Of a DNA stretch of 64,000 nucleotides, positions 37,460-48,560 are shown in pieces. The notes beneath the pieces are model-generated. The model did not search any database. It was not told the origin of the DNA and saw only the letters and a program-made list of their open reading frames with translations. Origin of the DNA: Panulirus ornatus (taxonomy: Eukaryota > Arthropoda > Malacostraca > Decapoda > Palinuridae); NCBI RefSeq assembly GCF_036320965.1, contig NC_092269.1, positions 36,273,343 through 36,337,342 of the forward strand. The letters run 5' to 3'. Position 1 is the stretch's first letter, and every line of letters starts with the position of its first letter. Position numbers and translations under genes: made by a program.

Positions 37460-38668
37460 GTTTCCCCACTTCATCATCAGGAGTGATGGAAAGGTTAGGG
37501 TTCCCCAGGTCATCCCCAGGAGAGATGGAAAGGTTATAGGTCACCAGGTCATCTCCAGGAGAGATGGAAAGGTTATAGGTCACCAGGTCATCCCCAGGAG
37601 AGATGGAAAGGTTATAGGTCACCAGGTCATCCCCAGGAGAGATGGAAAGGTTATAGGTCACCAGGTCATCTCCAGGAGAGATGGAAAGGTTATAGGTCAC
37701 CAGGTCATCCCCAGGAGAGATGGAAAGGTTATAGGTCACCAGGTCATCCCCAGGAGAGATGGAAAGGTTATAGGTCACCAGGTCATCCCCAGGAGAGATG
37801 GAAAGGTTATAGGTCACCAGGTCATCCCCAGGAGAGATGGAAAGGTTATAGGTCACCAGGTCATCCCCAGGAGAGATGGAAAGGTTATAGGTCACCAGGT
37901 CATCCCCAGGAGAGATGGAAAGGTTATAGGTCACCAGGTCATCCCCAGGAGAGATGGAAAGGTTATAGGTCACCAGGTCATCCCCAGGAGAGATGGAAAG
38001 GTTATAGGTCACCAGGTCATCCCCAGGAGAGATGGAAAGGTTATAGGTCACCAGGTCATCCCCAGGAGAGATGGAAAGGTTATAGGTCACCAGGTCATCC
38101 CCAGGAGAGATGGAAAGGTTATAGGTCACCAGGTCATCCCCAGGAGAGATGGAAAGGTTAGGGGCCCCCAGGTCATCCCCAGGAGAGATGGAAAGGTTAT
38201 AGGTCACCAGGTCATCCCCAGGAGAGATGGAAAGGTTAGGGGCCCCCCAGGTCATCCCCAGGAGAGATGGAAAGGTTATAGGTCACCAGGTCATCCCCAG
38301 GAGAGATGGAAAGGTTAGGGTTCCCCAGGTCATCCCCAGGAGAGATGGAAAGGTTAGGGGCCCCCCAGGTCATCCCCAGGAGAGATGGAAAGGTTATAGG
38401 TCACCAGGTCATCCCCAGGAGAGATGGAAAGGTTAGGGGCCCCCAGGTCATCCCCAGGAGAGATGGAAAGGTTATAGGTCACCAGGTCATCTCCAGGAGA
38501 GATGGAAAGGTTAGGGGCCCCCCAGGTCATCCCCAGGAGAGATGGAAAGGTTATAGGTCACCAGGTCATCCCCAGGAGAGATGGAAAGGTTAGGGGCCCC
38601 CAGGTCATCCCCAGGAGAGATGGAAAGGTCAGGGCTCCCCAGCTCGTCCCCTGAGAGATATGGAGGTT
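37460..38668 (+). repeat. 39 bp minisatellite, about 31 copies, with a dimeric higher-order section
   Basis: The unit is keyed on CAGGAGAGATGGAAAGGTTA followed by a variable 9-10 bp block and CAGGTCATCCC. The variable block is TAGGTCAC in most copies (uniform from about 37535 to 38155), GGGGCCCC(C) in others, and GGGTTCCC in a few. From about 38155 to 38620 the TAGGTCAC and GGGGCCCC types largely alternate, giving a 78-79 bp dimer. Because 39 is a multiple of three and no stops occur, both strands stay open (plus 37206-38318, minus 37455-38255). Simultaneous opening of both strands argues that neither is a gene. Confidence 0.96.
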
Positions 38669-38951
38669 AAGTGTGAGTGACAGGACATGGGGTGAGATAT
38701 GAGAGAGGGGGAGGGAGATGGAAGGTTAGGGGGCAAGCATGAAGAGGGAGAGGGATTGGTATGTAGATGGATGGGGAGGTTAGGGAGAGACAGGGTGTGA
38801 GACACAGCTGCCTTTCCCCCTCCCCCCACGTCATCTGTCATCCCTCCCTATTTTAATTACTCCCTCTTTTACTTCCTTTCCCTCATCTCCTTCCTTCCCT
38901 CCTCCTTTTCATCCACTCTTTCTTCCTCTTTCCCAATCTCTTATTCTCTGT

Positions 38952-38957
<6 letters not shown>
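38669..38957. other. Purine-rich then pyrimidine-rich interval
   Basis: GAGAGGGGGAGGGAGATG-type sequence to 38800, then CCTTCC/CTCC-rich sequence. The strand asymmetry flips near 38810. Confidence 0.5.

Positions 38958-39037
<80 letters not shown>
38958..39037. repeat. (CT)n microsatellite
   Basis: A pure CT run of about 80 bp. Confidence 0.96.
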
Positions 39038-39039
<2 letters not shown>

Positions 39040-39950
39040 GTCCTCCATACCTCCTCTCCTCTCCCCAGACCCACCATTTACCCTTAATCCACTCCCTCAT
39101 TCCCACCCCGCCCCTGACTTGCGTGTGTCACCCACTTCTCGTCCCTCCATTTTTCCTACCTCTGTGTGCGTTGTGTCTAGCGTGTCCCCGTCGCCCGTCC
39201 ATCTCCATCTCCTCCCCTCCCCTTCCCTCCCGGTACTGACCCCGTAACTAAAGGTGTCCCACCAATATGCCGGTGACGTAAGGTTACCCACACGGCAGGT
39301 CCAGTGCCCGGAGCTCCTCTGAGTGCTCGTGAGCTCACAGCACGACGGGTCTCCAGCCTTTGATGCTCCTTGTAGTGGTGTGAGCTTAAGACGCGACAGA
39401 CTGTACCCCATGCCCTGAGGTAAGGTCCTTCGTGGTGTGGGTTTACCGCACGACAGATCCTGTGCCCTGAAGCTCCACTAGTGTTGTGAGCTCGCTTTAC
39501 GACGGACCATTTTGCCCTAAGGTCCCTAGTGGTGTGAGCTTACAACACTTCAAGTATATTGTGTCTCAGACACAACCCCCCCATTTTTCTGACCCTCCGG
39601 TCCTTTTTTTTTTCCTCTTTTTTTTATCCAGTTGTGTGAGCAGCCGACACAGGGCTTCCCCCGTCTTCCCCAACGTGGCTAATGGCGCCGGTCTGTAGCT
39701 CGTATCTGGAGGGCAAGGCGAAGCCTCGAACTCACTTGACCGCGTCGTCAATACAAAGTCGGGGTTCATTATTAATCTCATACTTTTGGGGAGTCTGTCT
39801 GTGTCCCCGGCCTCACTAGCGACCTGTGTGGGTCAGTACGTCCTGCCGCGACGAAGTGTGGCCGTGGTCGTACGTTCTTCGACGCCATGGACGCACGCGA
39901 CGGTACGACCTCTCTCTCCCCCCTTCCCCTTTGGCTCTATGACGACCGGT
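39038..39950. other. Non-repetitive interval with irregular GTGTGAGCTT phrases
   Basis: From about 39300 to 39545 the phrase GTGTGAGCT(T/C) followed by ACGACAG-like and GTGCCC/TGCCC blocks recurs about four times at roughly 60-65 bp, a decayed tandem repeat. No gene. Confidence 0.45.
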
Positions 39951-40150
39951 TACTTAACCCTTAAAAGGGTTCAGTTGAGGGTCACGTCGTCGTAACCCGA
40001 GTGGTCGTGTCGTCGCGGTCAAAGGGTCGTACCGTCGTGTTCAAGGGGTCGTAACCTCGTACTTGAGGGTCATTAACGTCGTGCTTGAGGGTCATTAAGT
40101 CGTGCTTGAGGGTCATTAAGTCGTGCTTGAGGACCACACCATCTTCCTCA
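39950..40150 (+). repeat. Dispersed GTCGTGCTTGAGGGTC repeat, locally a 21 bp tandem
   Basis: It starts with TAACCCTTAAAAGGGTTCAG, then GGTCGTACCGTCGTG phrases. The segment 40060-40135 is a 21 bp tandem keyed on GTGCTTGAGGGTCATTAAGT (about four copies). The same phrases recur at 44925-45065 and 49990-50120. Confidence 0.65.
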
Positions 40151-40486
40151 AGGGTTCGTAGCATCTTAATGAATGGATGACGCTCATCTGGGTGCATGAA
40201 CGTGCTATACACTGCCGTTGGAATCATTACAACTGTGAGTTTTGGGTTGGTAGTCATCCATGGTGCTTCACCAGATGATCGGCCGCCCCCCCCCCCGCAC
40301 CCACGCACTTCGCTGACAACTTAATGAGTAGTTACCGTGGGAAGGTTTTGAGGCAGGGAGTGAGGGAGGGAGGGACGCCTCACACTCTGCGTTGTGCTGT
40401 GAGGTGACACCCACCGCTGGAGGGAGTTTGGTCACGAGACTTTATATAAACTGTGGCTCCCGTGATCATCTTGGCTGACTGTGTAA

Positions 40487-40489
<3 letters not shown>

Positions 40490-40573
<84 letters not shown>
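40490..40573. repeat. (CT)n microsatellite
   Basis: A pure CT run of about 84 bp. Confidence 0.96.
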
Positions 40574-40575
<2 letters not shown>

Positions 40576-40980
40576 CCACACACCTTCCTCACGTTACGCG
40601 TCTCTCGTTTCGTTCCCGACACTCAGGTATACGAGACACTCGGGGTCTTCAGGGCCCACCACACCTCCATGGACTGGAGATTCAGACCCGCCTCTCAGGT
40701 CACCCACCACCCTCCCACTCCACACATCTGTCTGTGTCCATGGTGAGGTGAAGGGAATGGGGGTGGGGGTTTCCTCCGTCTGTAGTCATCTGTCTCTCGG
40801 TCTTGTAACAGTTCCTGTAACAGTTCCTGTAACAGGTACAGTCCTGCTTAGTCCCAGTGGCTCCTGTTGATCACAGTAGGTTCTCCTTTGTCCAGGTACT
40901 AAACGGGGTGTTCCCATACCCCCCCGTCTTTTCCCACTGGGTGTACAGGTTATATTTTCCTCCTCGTTTGGATGATTTAC

Positions 40981-40983
<3 letters not shown>

Positions 40984-41064
<81 letters not shown>
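40984..41064. repeat. (CT)n microsatellite
   Basis: A pure CT run of about 81 bp. Confidence 0.96.
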
Positions 41065-41066
<2 letters not shown>

Positions 41067-41815
41067 CTCCTCCTCCTCACCATCTACCACCCACACCACT
41101 ATTTTTTTGCGTTAGGGTGTGTGTGTGGCAGATGAAGTGTAATATTTTTTTTTTCTACTGGGCACAGCTTACCTCTGTCTGGTGCTCGTAAGCATAAGTT
41201 ACGTCATCTTGAGTTACGTCCTGTCGTTATCTTTACCAACGTGAGTTTACTCCTAGTTTACTTCACCGTCTCTAATTTTGTGGAATTTATTTATGTTGTT
41301 TTTAATGTCCCTTCCCCCTCCTCTCCCTCTTACCCCATTGGTTTAATTCTAAACCCCCTTTTCTAAATCAAAAATGTTTCCTCGCCCTGTTTGTACACCC
41401 TCCTCCAGAATTGACAAACCATCCATTTGTTCAGTGTCTCCCAAAGCCCTTCCCCCTTCTTTTGAGCCCCCGGCCCTTCCTCCTCTGATACATTCATTCC
41501 CCCTTCTCCCCTCTCCTCTTCACAACCCCGCCTGACCCGTGGCTTCTCTCAGAGACATTCCTCCTCGACCATCAAGACTGTTTATGTTAACTTGACGATC
41601 CCATTACTGGCTGTCAACATTCAGAGCGAACGCACTCGTTCGCTGGAGGCTGGAGGGCCGGGGATCACCACACGGACCATCACTGGCAGTAAACAGTCAC
41701 GGAGAATACGATCGTTAGCCCGAGCGAATCACGCAATTCAGTCGTTGTGTTGTATTGCCCTTCGAAGGCGATCGGTTTGCCGCTTGCAGTTTGGTTTAAA
41801 GTCGCGTCATATTAT
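41065..41815. other. Non-repetitive interval, nothing recognised
   Basis: Mixed sequence, C/T-rich at 41300-41540. The 75-codon plus ORF at 41592 has no recognisable domain. Confidence 0.55.
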
Positions 41816-41819
41816 TTGA

Positions 41820-42041
41820 CTGCCGCTTCAAAGCGTAGGTGTGACTGGCGCTTCAAAGCGTAGGTGTGACTGCCGCTTCAAAGCGTAGGTGTGACTGGCG
41901 CTTCAAAGCGTAGGTGTGACTGGCGCTTCAAAGCGTAGGTGTGACTGGCGCTTCAAAGCGTAGGTGTGACTGGCGCTTCAAAGCGTAGGTGTGACTGCCG
42001 CTTCAAAGCGTAGGTGTGACTGCCGCTTCAAAGCGTAGGTT
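41820..42041 (+). repeat. 25 bp palindromic minisatellite, nine copies
   Basis: Nine near-perfect copies of a 25 bp unit containing CGCTTCAAAGCG, an inverted repeat (CGCTT/AAGCG) around CA, followed by TAGGTGTGACTG. The only variation is GCCG versus GGCG before the palindrome. Confidence 0.96.
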
Positions 42042-42484
42042 CAGCGAGAATGGTTTAGGAGTTGACAGCCGTTCAGTTTCCCCCACTTGGCAGATTAAGA
42101 AAAAAAAAAAATACGCTTCGCATAAGGTTGTGACGTAAAAGATTACGTCATTCGCGTCTTTCTGCGTTCCTGGGAGTCATCTTGCAGTTGTGGTCGACGG
42201 TCAGTTTTATCCTATTTAGCGAAAATGGTAAAAGATGTCTGGGTATGTGACGTATCAGGTTACAAATATGTGGCGCTGTGGCATTTGTCGTCTGGCGGGC
42301 AGCGCCTGAGATGTATGGTTTTGTAATGGGATTCGTAATGGTCCATTTGTGGTAGTTTGGTCCGAAATTAGACCTTACAGGGGCGTGACAGACCACCCAA
42401 GGATTAGGTAGTTACCATGCTGGCTGGTCGCCTCCACACACCCCCCCACTCCCCCTCAATTTATCTTTCGTAGCAGAAAGAACA

Positions 42485-42795
42485 ACACGCCAGCTTGGAT
42501 CCAGACTAAGCTGTTGGGTAGAAGACTTCTCCGAAGCTGTCGTAAGGTTAACGTAAGGTCCCCAGAACCCGTGTTGGGGGTAGGTAAGGGGTAGAAGACC
42601 TCCGAACTATCGTGAGGTATACGTGAGGTTGGGTCCCCAAGCCCAGTTGTGGGAAGGCCTCCGACACTGTCGTAAGATATACGTAAGGTCCCAGACCCAG
42701 CTGTGGGAGGGTGGGTAGACCTCGAGACTATCGTAAGGTATACATGTGGTAGGATAAGGTGCCAGATGTGGCAAGACCTCAGAAATCATTTGAGA
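42485..42795 (+). repeat. Degenerate minisatellite, unit about 65-75 bp
   Basis: Four to five copies built from GTAGAAGACCTCCGAA, CTATCGTAAGGTATACG and AGGTCCCAGACCCA blocks, each copy diverged with small indels. Confidence 0.65.
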
Positions 42796-42913
42796 GTATA
42801 CTTAACTTAGGGTAAACTTGGCTACAGCTCTTGTGTGGTTGAAGTTTACATATCTCCCGTGGTTCTGTGGTCTGTAGATCAGTTTCTAATGCGTCTTCGT
42901 GTATGCTACTGAT

Positions 42914-42916
<3 letters not shown>

Positions 42917-42991
<75 letters not shown>

Positions 42992-43077
42992 TGGTCTACA
43001 GTGAAATCTCCCTCACGACTTTAAAGCTGTGTTGCCTTTGTATCTATGGTATGTGTGTGTGTGTGTGTGTGTGTGTG
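42917..43077. repeat. (CT)n 42917-42988 and (GT)n 43052-43077
   Basis: Two pure arrays about 65 bp apart. Confidence 0.95.
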
Positions 43078-43514
43078 CTGTTACCTCAGCCTCCACGCCG
43101 CCTTCTCTGGGTGTAGGGTAAATACATAGAGATTCCTCTGTCCTGTGGTTGTGATCTGCAGGTGGATTGATGCCGTGTTGTGATGTAGAGGTAGACCACA
43201 GCTACGTCTGTGGGGTTGTATAGGGACTTCATCAAGGGTTGTGGTTGGGTTTTGCGGTGACCTCTCTCTGTGGGCTCTAGATTTTTCGTCTTTGCTCGGA
43301 TTATACAGTTGCTTCTCGTCTGTGGCTTCTACAGTAACCTCTTCGTAGTGGACGTAAGTCATACAGTTATCAAAGTCATGTAGAATTTGCGGTTATCTTT
43401 CTGCTGTGGGTTTGGTTTGTTTCACGGTCACCAGTCGTCTGTGGCTGTGTTTAGGTATCGCTTATCTTCTGTGAGGTCTGTGGTCGCCTCTGGCTTTAAG
43501 CATATGGTCTGTAG

Positions 43515-43517
<3 letters not shown>
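43078..43517. other. Weakly repetitive TCTGTGG interval
   Basis: TCTGTGG or CTGTGG recurs at irregular 35-60 bp intervals (43130-43500), consistent with a very old tandem repeat. No gene. Confidence 0.4.

Positions 43518-43587
<70 letters not shown>
43518..43587. repeat. (GA)n microsatellite
   Basis: A GA run with one AGG interruption near 43573. Confidence 0.95.
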
Positions 43588-44082
43588 TCGTCTGTTGGTT
43601 GCCCACCTCCTTAGTGGCCGCCTCTCCATTATTCTATTCAAGGCTCCTTAACCCCCGGGTCACAGGCGGGACAAACATGTCGGGGAATTAGGGTCAATTT
43701 ATTTCTTCGAATTTGTTCTCGTTCTCGTCTCATTTGTTCTGGGTGTGGGGCGTCTCTCCTTATTACCAGCTCCCGTTTTCTGTGGCTGTACTGTATTCTC
43801 AGAGCCAACGTGCCCGTTTTCTCTCGCAGTACTGTATCGCACGTTTACACCTCTTGTTTTCTGTTGCTGTATGTTAGTCTGTGTTAACGCGTTCGGTTTT
43901 TTTTTTTATGTTGTTATTATGTTTGATTTCTTCCCGTTTGCGTGGACCCGGTCCTTCAGTCTGTCCGTGTCGGGGTGCCGTCATGCGCAGGGGAGAACCA
44001 CCACATCTGAATGAAGTAAAGAAAGTCTTGGAGGAGGACATGAATTCCTCCCTCCGTCCGTCACGTCTGTTTGATGTTTAAA

Positions 44083-44370
44083 TCTCTTTCTCCTTCTCCT
44101 TCTTCTTCATCCTCTTCTTCTTCTTCTTCTTCTTCTTCTTCTTCTTCTTCTTCTTCTTCTTCTTCTTCTTCGTCTTTTTCTTCTTCTTCGTCCTCTTCTT
44201 CTTCGTCTTCTTCTTCTTCTTCTTCTTCTTCTTCTTCTTCTTCTTCTTCTTCTTCGTCTTTTTCTTCTTCATCCTCTTCTTCTTCGTCTTCTTCTTCTTC
44301 TTCGTCTTTGTCTTCTTTGTCTTTGTCTTCTTCTTCTTCTTCTTCTTCTTCTTCTTCTTCTTCTTCTTCT
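44083..44370. repeat. Interrupted (CTT)n trinucleotide block
   Basis: A CTT-based block of about 290 bp with recurring CGTCTTTTTCTTCTTC and CATCCTCTTC interruptions, suggesting internal duplication. Serine-rich plus ORF and lysine-rich minus ORF are repeat translations. Confidence 0.95.
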
Positions 44371-44496
44371 GCCTTTACCTGGTTTACGGCAGATGTAAAT
44401 TGAAGCGTCCCAAGGGTAGCAGAGCGGTCTGCCGCCCCTGCATCTGCAAGGTGGAGGGACGGAGGAGTTGACGGTAGCGAGGCGGAGGGACAGAGG

Positions 44497-44500
<4 letters not shown>

Positions 44501-44565
<65 letters not shown>
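44501..44565. repeat. (TA)n microsatellite
   Basis: A TA run of about 65 bp. Confidence 0.95.
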
Positions 44566-44568
<3 letters not shown>

Positions 44569-44925
44569 CATGGGATGGCCCTGATTAGGGCCTCAGCTGC
44601 CCGTGCCGTCTGGGCGAACATGAAAAGGAAAAATCAAGGCAATTAATTGGTGTAATTTTGGTGCAGATAAGTTAACGAACGAGCCGAGATACTTGGGTAG
44701 ATACGGTACTCGTTTATTAGGGTCATTACTGCATGATAAAGATGGCAGTAATGGTTGGAGCTCCTGTACCGAACATGTCCGACCATCTCGCCGTAATTGC
44801 TTGTTTATTACGCCGATGATGATGCCAGTAATGACCCTGGACACGTCTCCATGTGCAGGAGGGTGCGACCTCCCTGAGCAATGACACGCTCCGGCCCTTT
44901 GATGTTTGATGGCGAGGCCCTTGAC
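44566..44925. other. Single-copy segment with a 13 bp inverted repeat
   Basis: AGGGTCATTACTG at 44719-44731 and its exact reverse complement at 44826-44838 are separated by 94 nt. CAATTAATTG, a palindrome, lies near 44640. A regulatory role is possible but only inferred. Confidence 0.4.
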
Positions 44926-45065
44926 CTAACCCTTAAAGGGTCAGGTTAGAGGCCTATAGTACTTGGATTGAAGGGTCATCCAGTCATGCTCAAGGGCCGT
45001 ACCGTCTAAGCGTAAGGCCCGTGCAATGGAGCCTAAATGCTGTTGGGCCGTGCTGAAGGAACCCG
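44925..45065 (+). repeat. Dispersed TAACCCTTAAAGGGTCAGG / GTCGTG repeat, second copy
   Basis: TGACCTAACCCTTAAAGGGT, a near-palindrome, is followed by ATGCTCAAGGGCCGTACCGT and AAGGCCCGTGC phrases in the same order as at 39950-40150. Confidence 0.55.
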
Positions 45066-45393
45066 TGCCATCGAACTCAACAGTCTTCTGATATATCTAA
45101 CGTGTTCTGCAAAAATATCGGTGCGATCGTTCGAAAAAAATATCGCAGTTTTTCCGGCCTTGGTACTGGCAAATTTTGCGTTGCACGACACTAATGAAAA
45201 CGACAAGATTAATGGTCCTGTTTCGCTGGAGGAAGTGTGGGGGGAAGTTGGGGGGTGTGGCAGGCTTTTACCCCCGCGTCTTGCTTGTCGTGTTGCTTGT
45301 GAAGTGCTCGTCTTGCTTCCCCTTGTGTTAATGTGTGGTGATTTTGCCGTGTTTTGGTTCGTCTCTGTCTGCTGCTTGTCAAGCCTCTTCTTC

Positions 45394-45395
<2 letters not shown>

Positions 45396-45455
<60 letters not shown>

Positions 45456-45486
45456 TTTCATCTAATTCATGTTTTTATTATTGTTG

Positions 45487-45542
<56 letters not shown>

Positions 45543-45573
45543 TTTCATCTAATTCATGTTTTTATTATTGTTG

Positions 45574-45608
<35 letters not shown>

Positions 45609-45610
45609 GC

Positions 45611-45659
<49 letters not shown>

Positions 45660-45686
45660 TTCATCTAATTCATGATTTTATTATTG

Positions 45687-45742
<56 letters not shown>

Positions 45743-45745
45743 TTT
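45396..45745. repeat. (ATT)n block with a thrice-repeated internal spacer
   Basis: About 350 bp of ATT repeats. TTCATCTAATTCATG followed by TTTTTATTATTGTTGTTG-type sequence recurs near 45457, 45545 and 45659, so the block grew by duplicating segments of roughly 90-115 bp as well as by slippage. Confidence 0.95.
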
Positions 45746-45762
45746 TATTCTTATTATTATTT

Positions 45763-46016
45763 TGCTTTGTCGCTGTCTCCCGCGTTTGCGAGGTAGCGCA
45801 AGGAAACAGACGAAAGAAATGGCCCAGCCCACCCCCATACACATGTATATACATACACGTCCACACACGCAAATATACATACCCATACATCTCAATGTAC
45901 ACATATATATACACACACAGACACATACATATATACACATGCACACAATTCACACTGTCTGCCTTATTCATTCCCATCGCCACCTTCCCAAGGAAGCGAT
46001 CAAGATAAGCTTTACG
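45763..46016 (+). mobile_element. CGAGGTAGCG-headed repeat, longest copy
   Basis: The head CTCCCGCGTTTGCGAGG and TAGCGCAAGGAAACAGACG is followed by CCCACCCCCATACACATG, a long ACATATA/ACACAC-rich stretch with mixed order (45845-45945), and a CATTCCCATCGCCACCTTCC tail. It lies directly after the (ATT)n block. No ORF or tRNA boxes. The class is unknown. Confidence 0.65.
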
Positions 46017-46262
46017 TAAGGAGAGGAGGAAGCTTTGGAAGGGCAGTCGTACAATGACTGGTTGTTAGACTTGTTCATACATACTCGCATGTATCCCTGC
46101 CCCGCTCCCCTCTTTCTGGGGGTATGGTGTGAGGAGGAGTGTGTGTGTGGTGTGGTTTGAGGAGTGTGTGTGTGGACTCATGTGTAAATGCTGTATTATG
46201 TGTCCCGCCTATGGTGTATATATTCACCTACGACGAGTCAGAACTTCTACTGGGGTCAGATA

Positions 46263-46639
<377 letters not shown>

Positions 46640-46640
<1 letters not shown>

Positions 46641-46682
46641 ACGTAGGTATTGTGTGTGTGTGACATGACTGGATGCGAGTTA

Positions 46683-46750
<68 letters not shown>

Positions 46751-46766
46751 CATGACTGGATGCGAG

Positions 46767-46808
<42 letters not shown>

Positions 46809-46820
46809 TGTGTGTGTGTT
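46640..46820. repeat. (GT)n arrays with a duplicated 22 bp insert
   Basis: ACATGACTGGATGCGAGTTA occurs at about 46662 and again at about 46749, each followed by (GT)n (46685-46748 and 46772-46819). The unit of insert plus GT array was duplicated. Confidence 0.9.
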
Positions 46821-46980
46821 AGGGGGGTGGAGGTGTGGTGGTCGAAGCCTTGTCTGTATCCTCCCTTTACCTTCCTCTCTCCATTTTTTTTTCTTTTACT
46901 CACTCCACCTCTTCTACTCCCTCTCTCCACTCTGGTAAACCCAGTCTGGTATCCCACTACCCTCTTCCTCCATCATCTTT

Positions 46981-47045
46981 CCTTCTTCTTCTTCTTCTTC
47001 TTCTTCTTCTTCTTCTTCTTCTTCTTCTTCTTCTCTTCTTCTTCT
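46981..47045. repeat. (CTT)n microsatellite
   Basis: A CTT run of about 65 bp. Confidence 0.95.
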
Positions 47046-47154
47046 GTTTCTCCACCATTTTTCCTTCCCCCCTCCTCCCTTCTCCGCCACCCGCAGTAAA
47101 TGGGCGCGAATATTGGAAGCTTTACCCGAGCCGCTATAGCCCTTACCAGTCCCC

Positions 47155-47430
47155 CCGCACGGGGTGTAGTGGGGTGTAATGTGGTGTGACGGGGGTGTAC
47201 TGGAGTGTACTGTGGTGTGACCGGGGTCTGCTGGAGTGTGACGAGGTGTGCTGGAGGACACTGGGGTGAAAATTGGGTCAGTTGGAGTATGACGGTCTGC
47301 TAGAGTGTACTGTGGTTGACGGGGTGTGGCGGGGTGTACTGGAGTGTGCCCTGGTTCGACGGGGTCTACCTGGGTGTGGTGGGGTGTTGTGGACTGTGGC
47401 AGAGTGCACTGGGGTATTGTGGACTGGTTT
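47155..47430 (+). repeat. Degenerate GGGTGTACTGGAGTGT minisatellite
   Basis: Short GGGGTGT, CTGGAGTGT and CTGTGGTGTGAC phrases alternate throughout at about 10-35 bp. The T/P/H-rich minus ORF across it is a repeat translation. Confidence 0.65.
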
Positions 47431-47514
47431 AGGGAGGAACGCTGCTGCTCCTCATTACGGGAGCAGAGCCACACTTGTGAGTACATGATAGATTACACTG
47501 AGGCTCCCGTGGCA

Positions 47515-47517
<3 letters not shown>

Positions 47518-47580
<63 letters not shown>
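47518..47580. repeat. (GA)n microsatellite
   Basis: A pure GA run of about 63 bp. Confidence 0.96.
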
Positions 47581-47583
<3 letters not shown>

Positions 47584-48240
47584 GTGTGTAGTGGTATGAG
47601 GGTGGAGGTAGTGTGGTGAGGGTGTAGATGCGTCGGCGATGGGTGTAATAGGGTGTGGTTGGTGGCGGTAGTGTAGGCAAGGTTCTCGGGAGGCTGGGAA
47701 CTGTGGTGGAAGCAGCCATTCCATCGGTCACTCTCTTGTATGGAGATGAGACTTGCAATAGACGTGTGAAGATGAAGCCGCGAGCCGGGAGGGCGGGCTG
47801 TATTGGAAAGGCTATATATATACCTATCCTGGTGTATCGGATGATCATAAATTGCCTGCAGGCCCCCGCGGCGAAATCGCGATTTTGCTCCCCGATTTAA
47901 ATGTCGTGGTTGTACAATATCGTCGTATGTAAATCCACCACTCTACACTCTCCGAGGGTCCACCCAGGGCGGGTGCGCCTGGTGTATATCGGAGGTGATC
48001 TCATAGCCTTCCTTCCCCCACCCCTGCAGTATATTGGTGGTGATGGGGGGCGCCTTTGACGGCCGTGTCCCTCCGATATTCCATTACAGGCCGGGTCCTG
48101 GCCGACGGGAGGCCGGGCCCGGCGTTATTGGCCGCATGCGACACTCACACCACCATCACCCCTCCCCCTCTCGATATATTGTGGTCGCCGTGATGCCATA
48201 GTCGGCGACGGGAGGCCCAGGAACGGCTCGGACTAACTCG
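47581..48240. other. Single-copy interval with a GC-rich centre
   Basis: A GC-rich stretch around 48040-48140 (GGCCGGGTCCTGGCCGACGG and neighbours) contains several overlapping GGCC dyads. No ORF of note. Confidence 0.5.
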
Positions 48241-48560
48241 TCCTCATTGTGTTGGTGTATGTGGTGGAAGGCTGGGGTGATGGGTGCTGTGGTTTGGGGT
48301 AAGATGTGGGCTCCCATGGGTGTGGTAGGCGTTGGGGGGAGGGGGAAATGATGGTGGTTGTTGTGGTGGGTATCAGACGTGGAGTGATGGGTGTAGTGGT
48401 TGTTTGTGGTAGGGGTAGGGTGGTGGCTGTGGTATTTAGGCGTGGGGTGATGGGTTGTGGTTGTTTGTGGTAGGTGGAGGGTTGTGGGTGTCGTGGGAAG
48501 GTGTGATGGTCGTGTGGCGCAGGAGGTGTTGTTGTGGTTAGTGGTAAGGAGGCTAGGGGA
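48240..48560 (+). repeat. Decayed GTGGTGGGTGT-type tandem repeat
   Basis: GTGATGGGTG(C/T)(T/A)GTGGTT recurs about five times with 35-60 bp spacing among TGTTTGTGGTAGG blocks. Confidence 0.5.

Noticed and set aside
37206..38318. 370-codon plus ORF and overlapping 266-codon minus ORF
   Set aside because: Both strands of the 39 bp minisatellite are open because 39 is a multiple of three. The plus ORF also begins in a (CA)n run, and 40 bp units break the frame at the right end.
44071..44403. Poly-serine ORF (plus) and poly-lysine ORF (minus)
   Set aside because: Direct translations of the (CTT)n block.
45033..45465. 142-codon ORFs on both strands
   Set aside because: Half of each is a poly-Asn or poly-Leu translation of (ATT)n. 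The unique part has no recognisable domain and both strands are open over the same bases.
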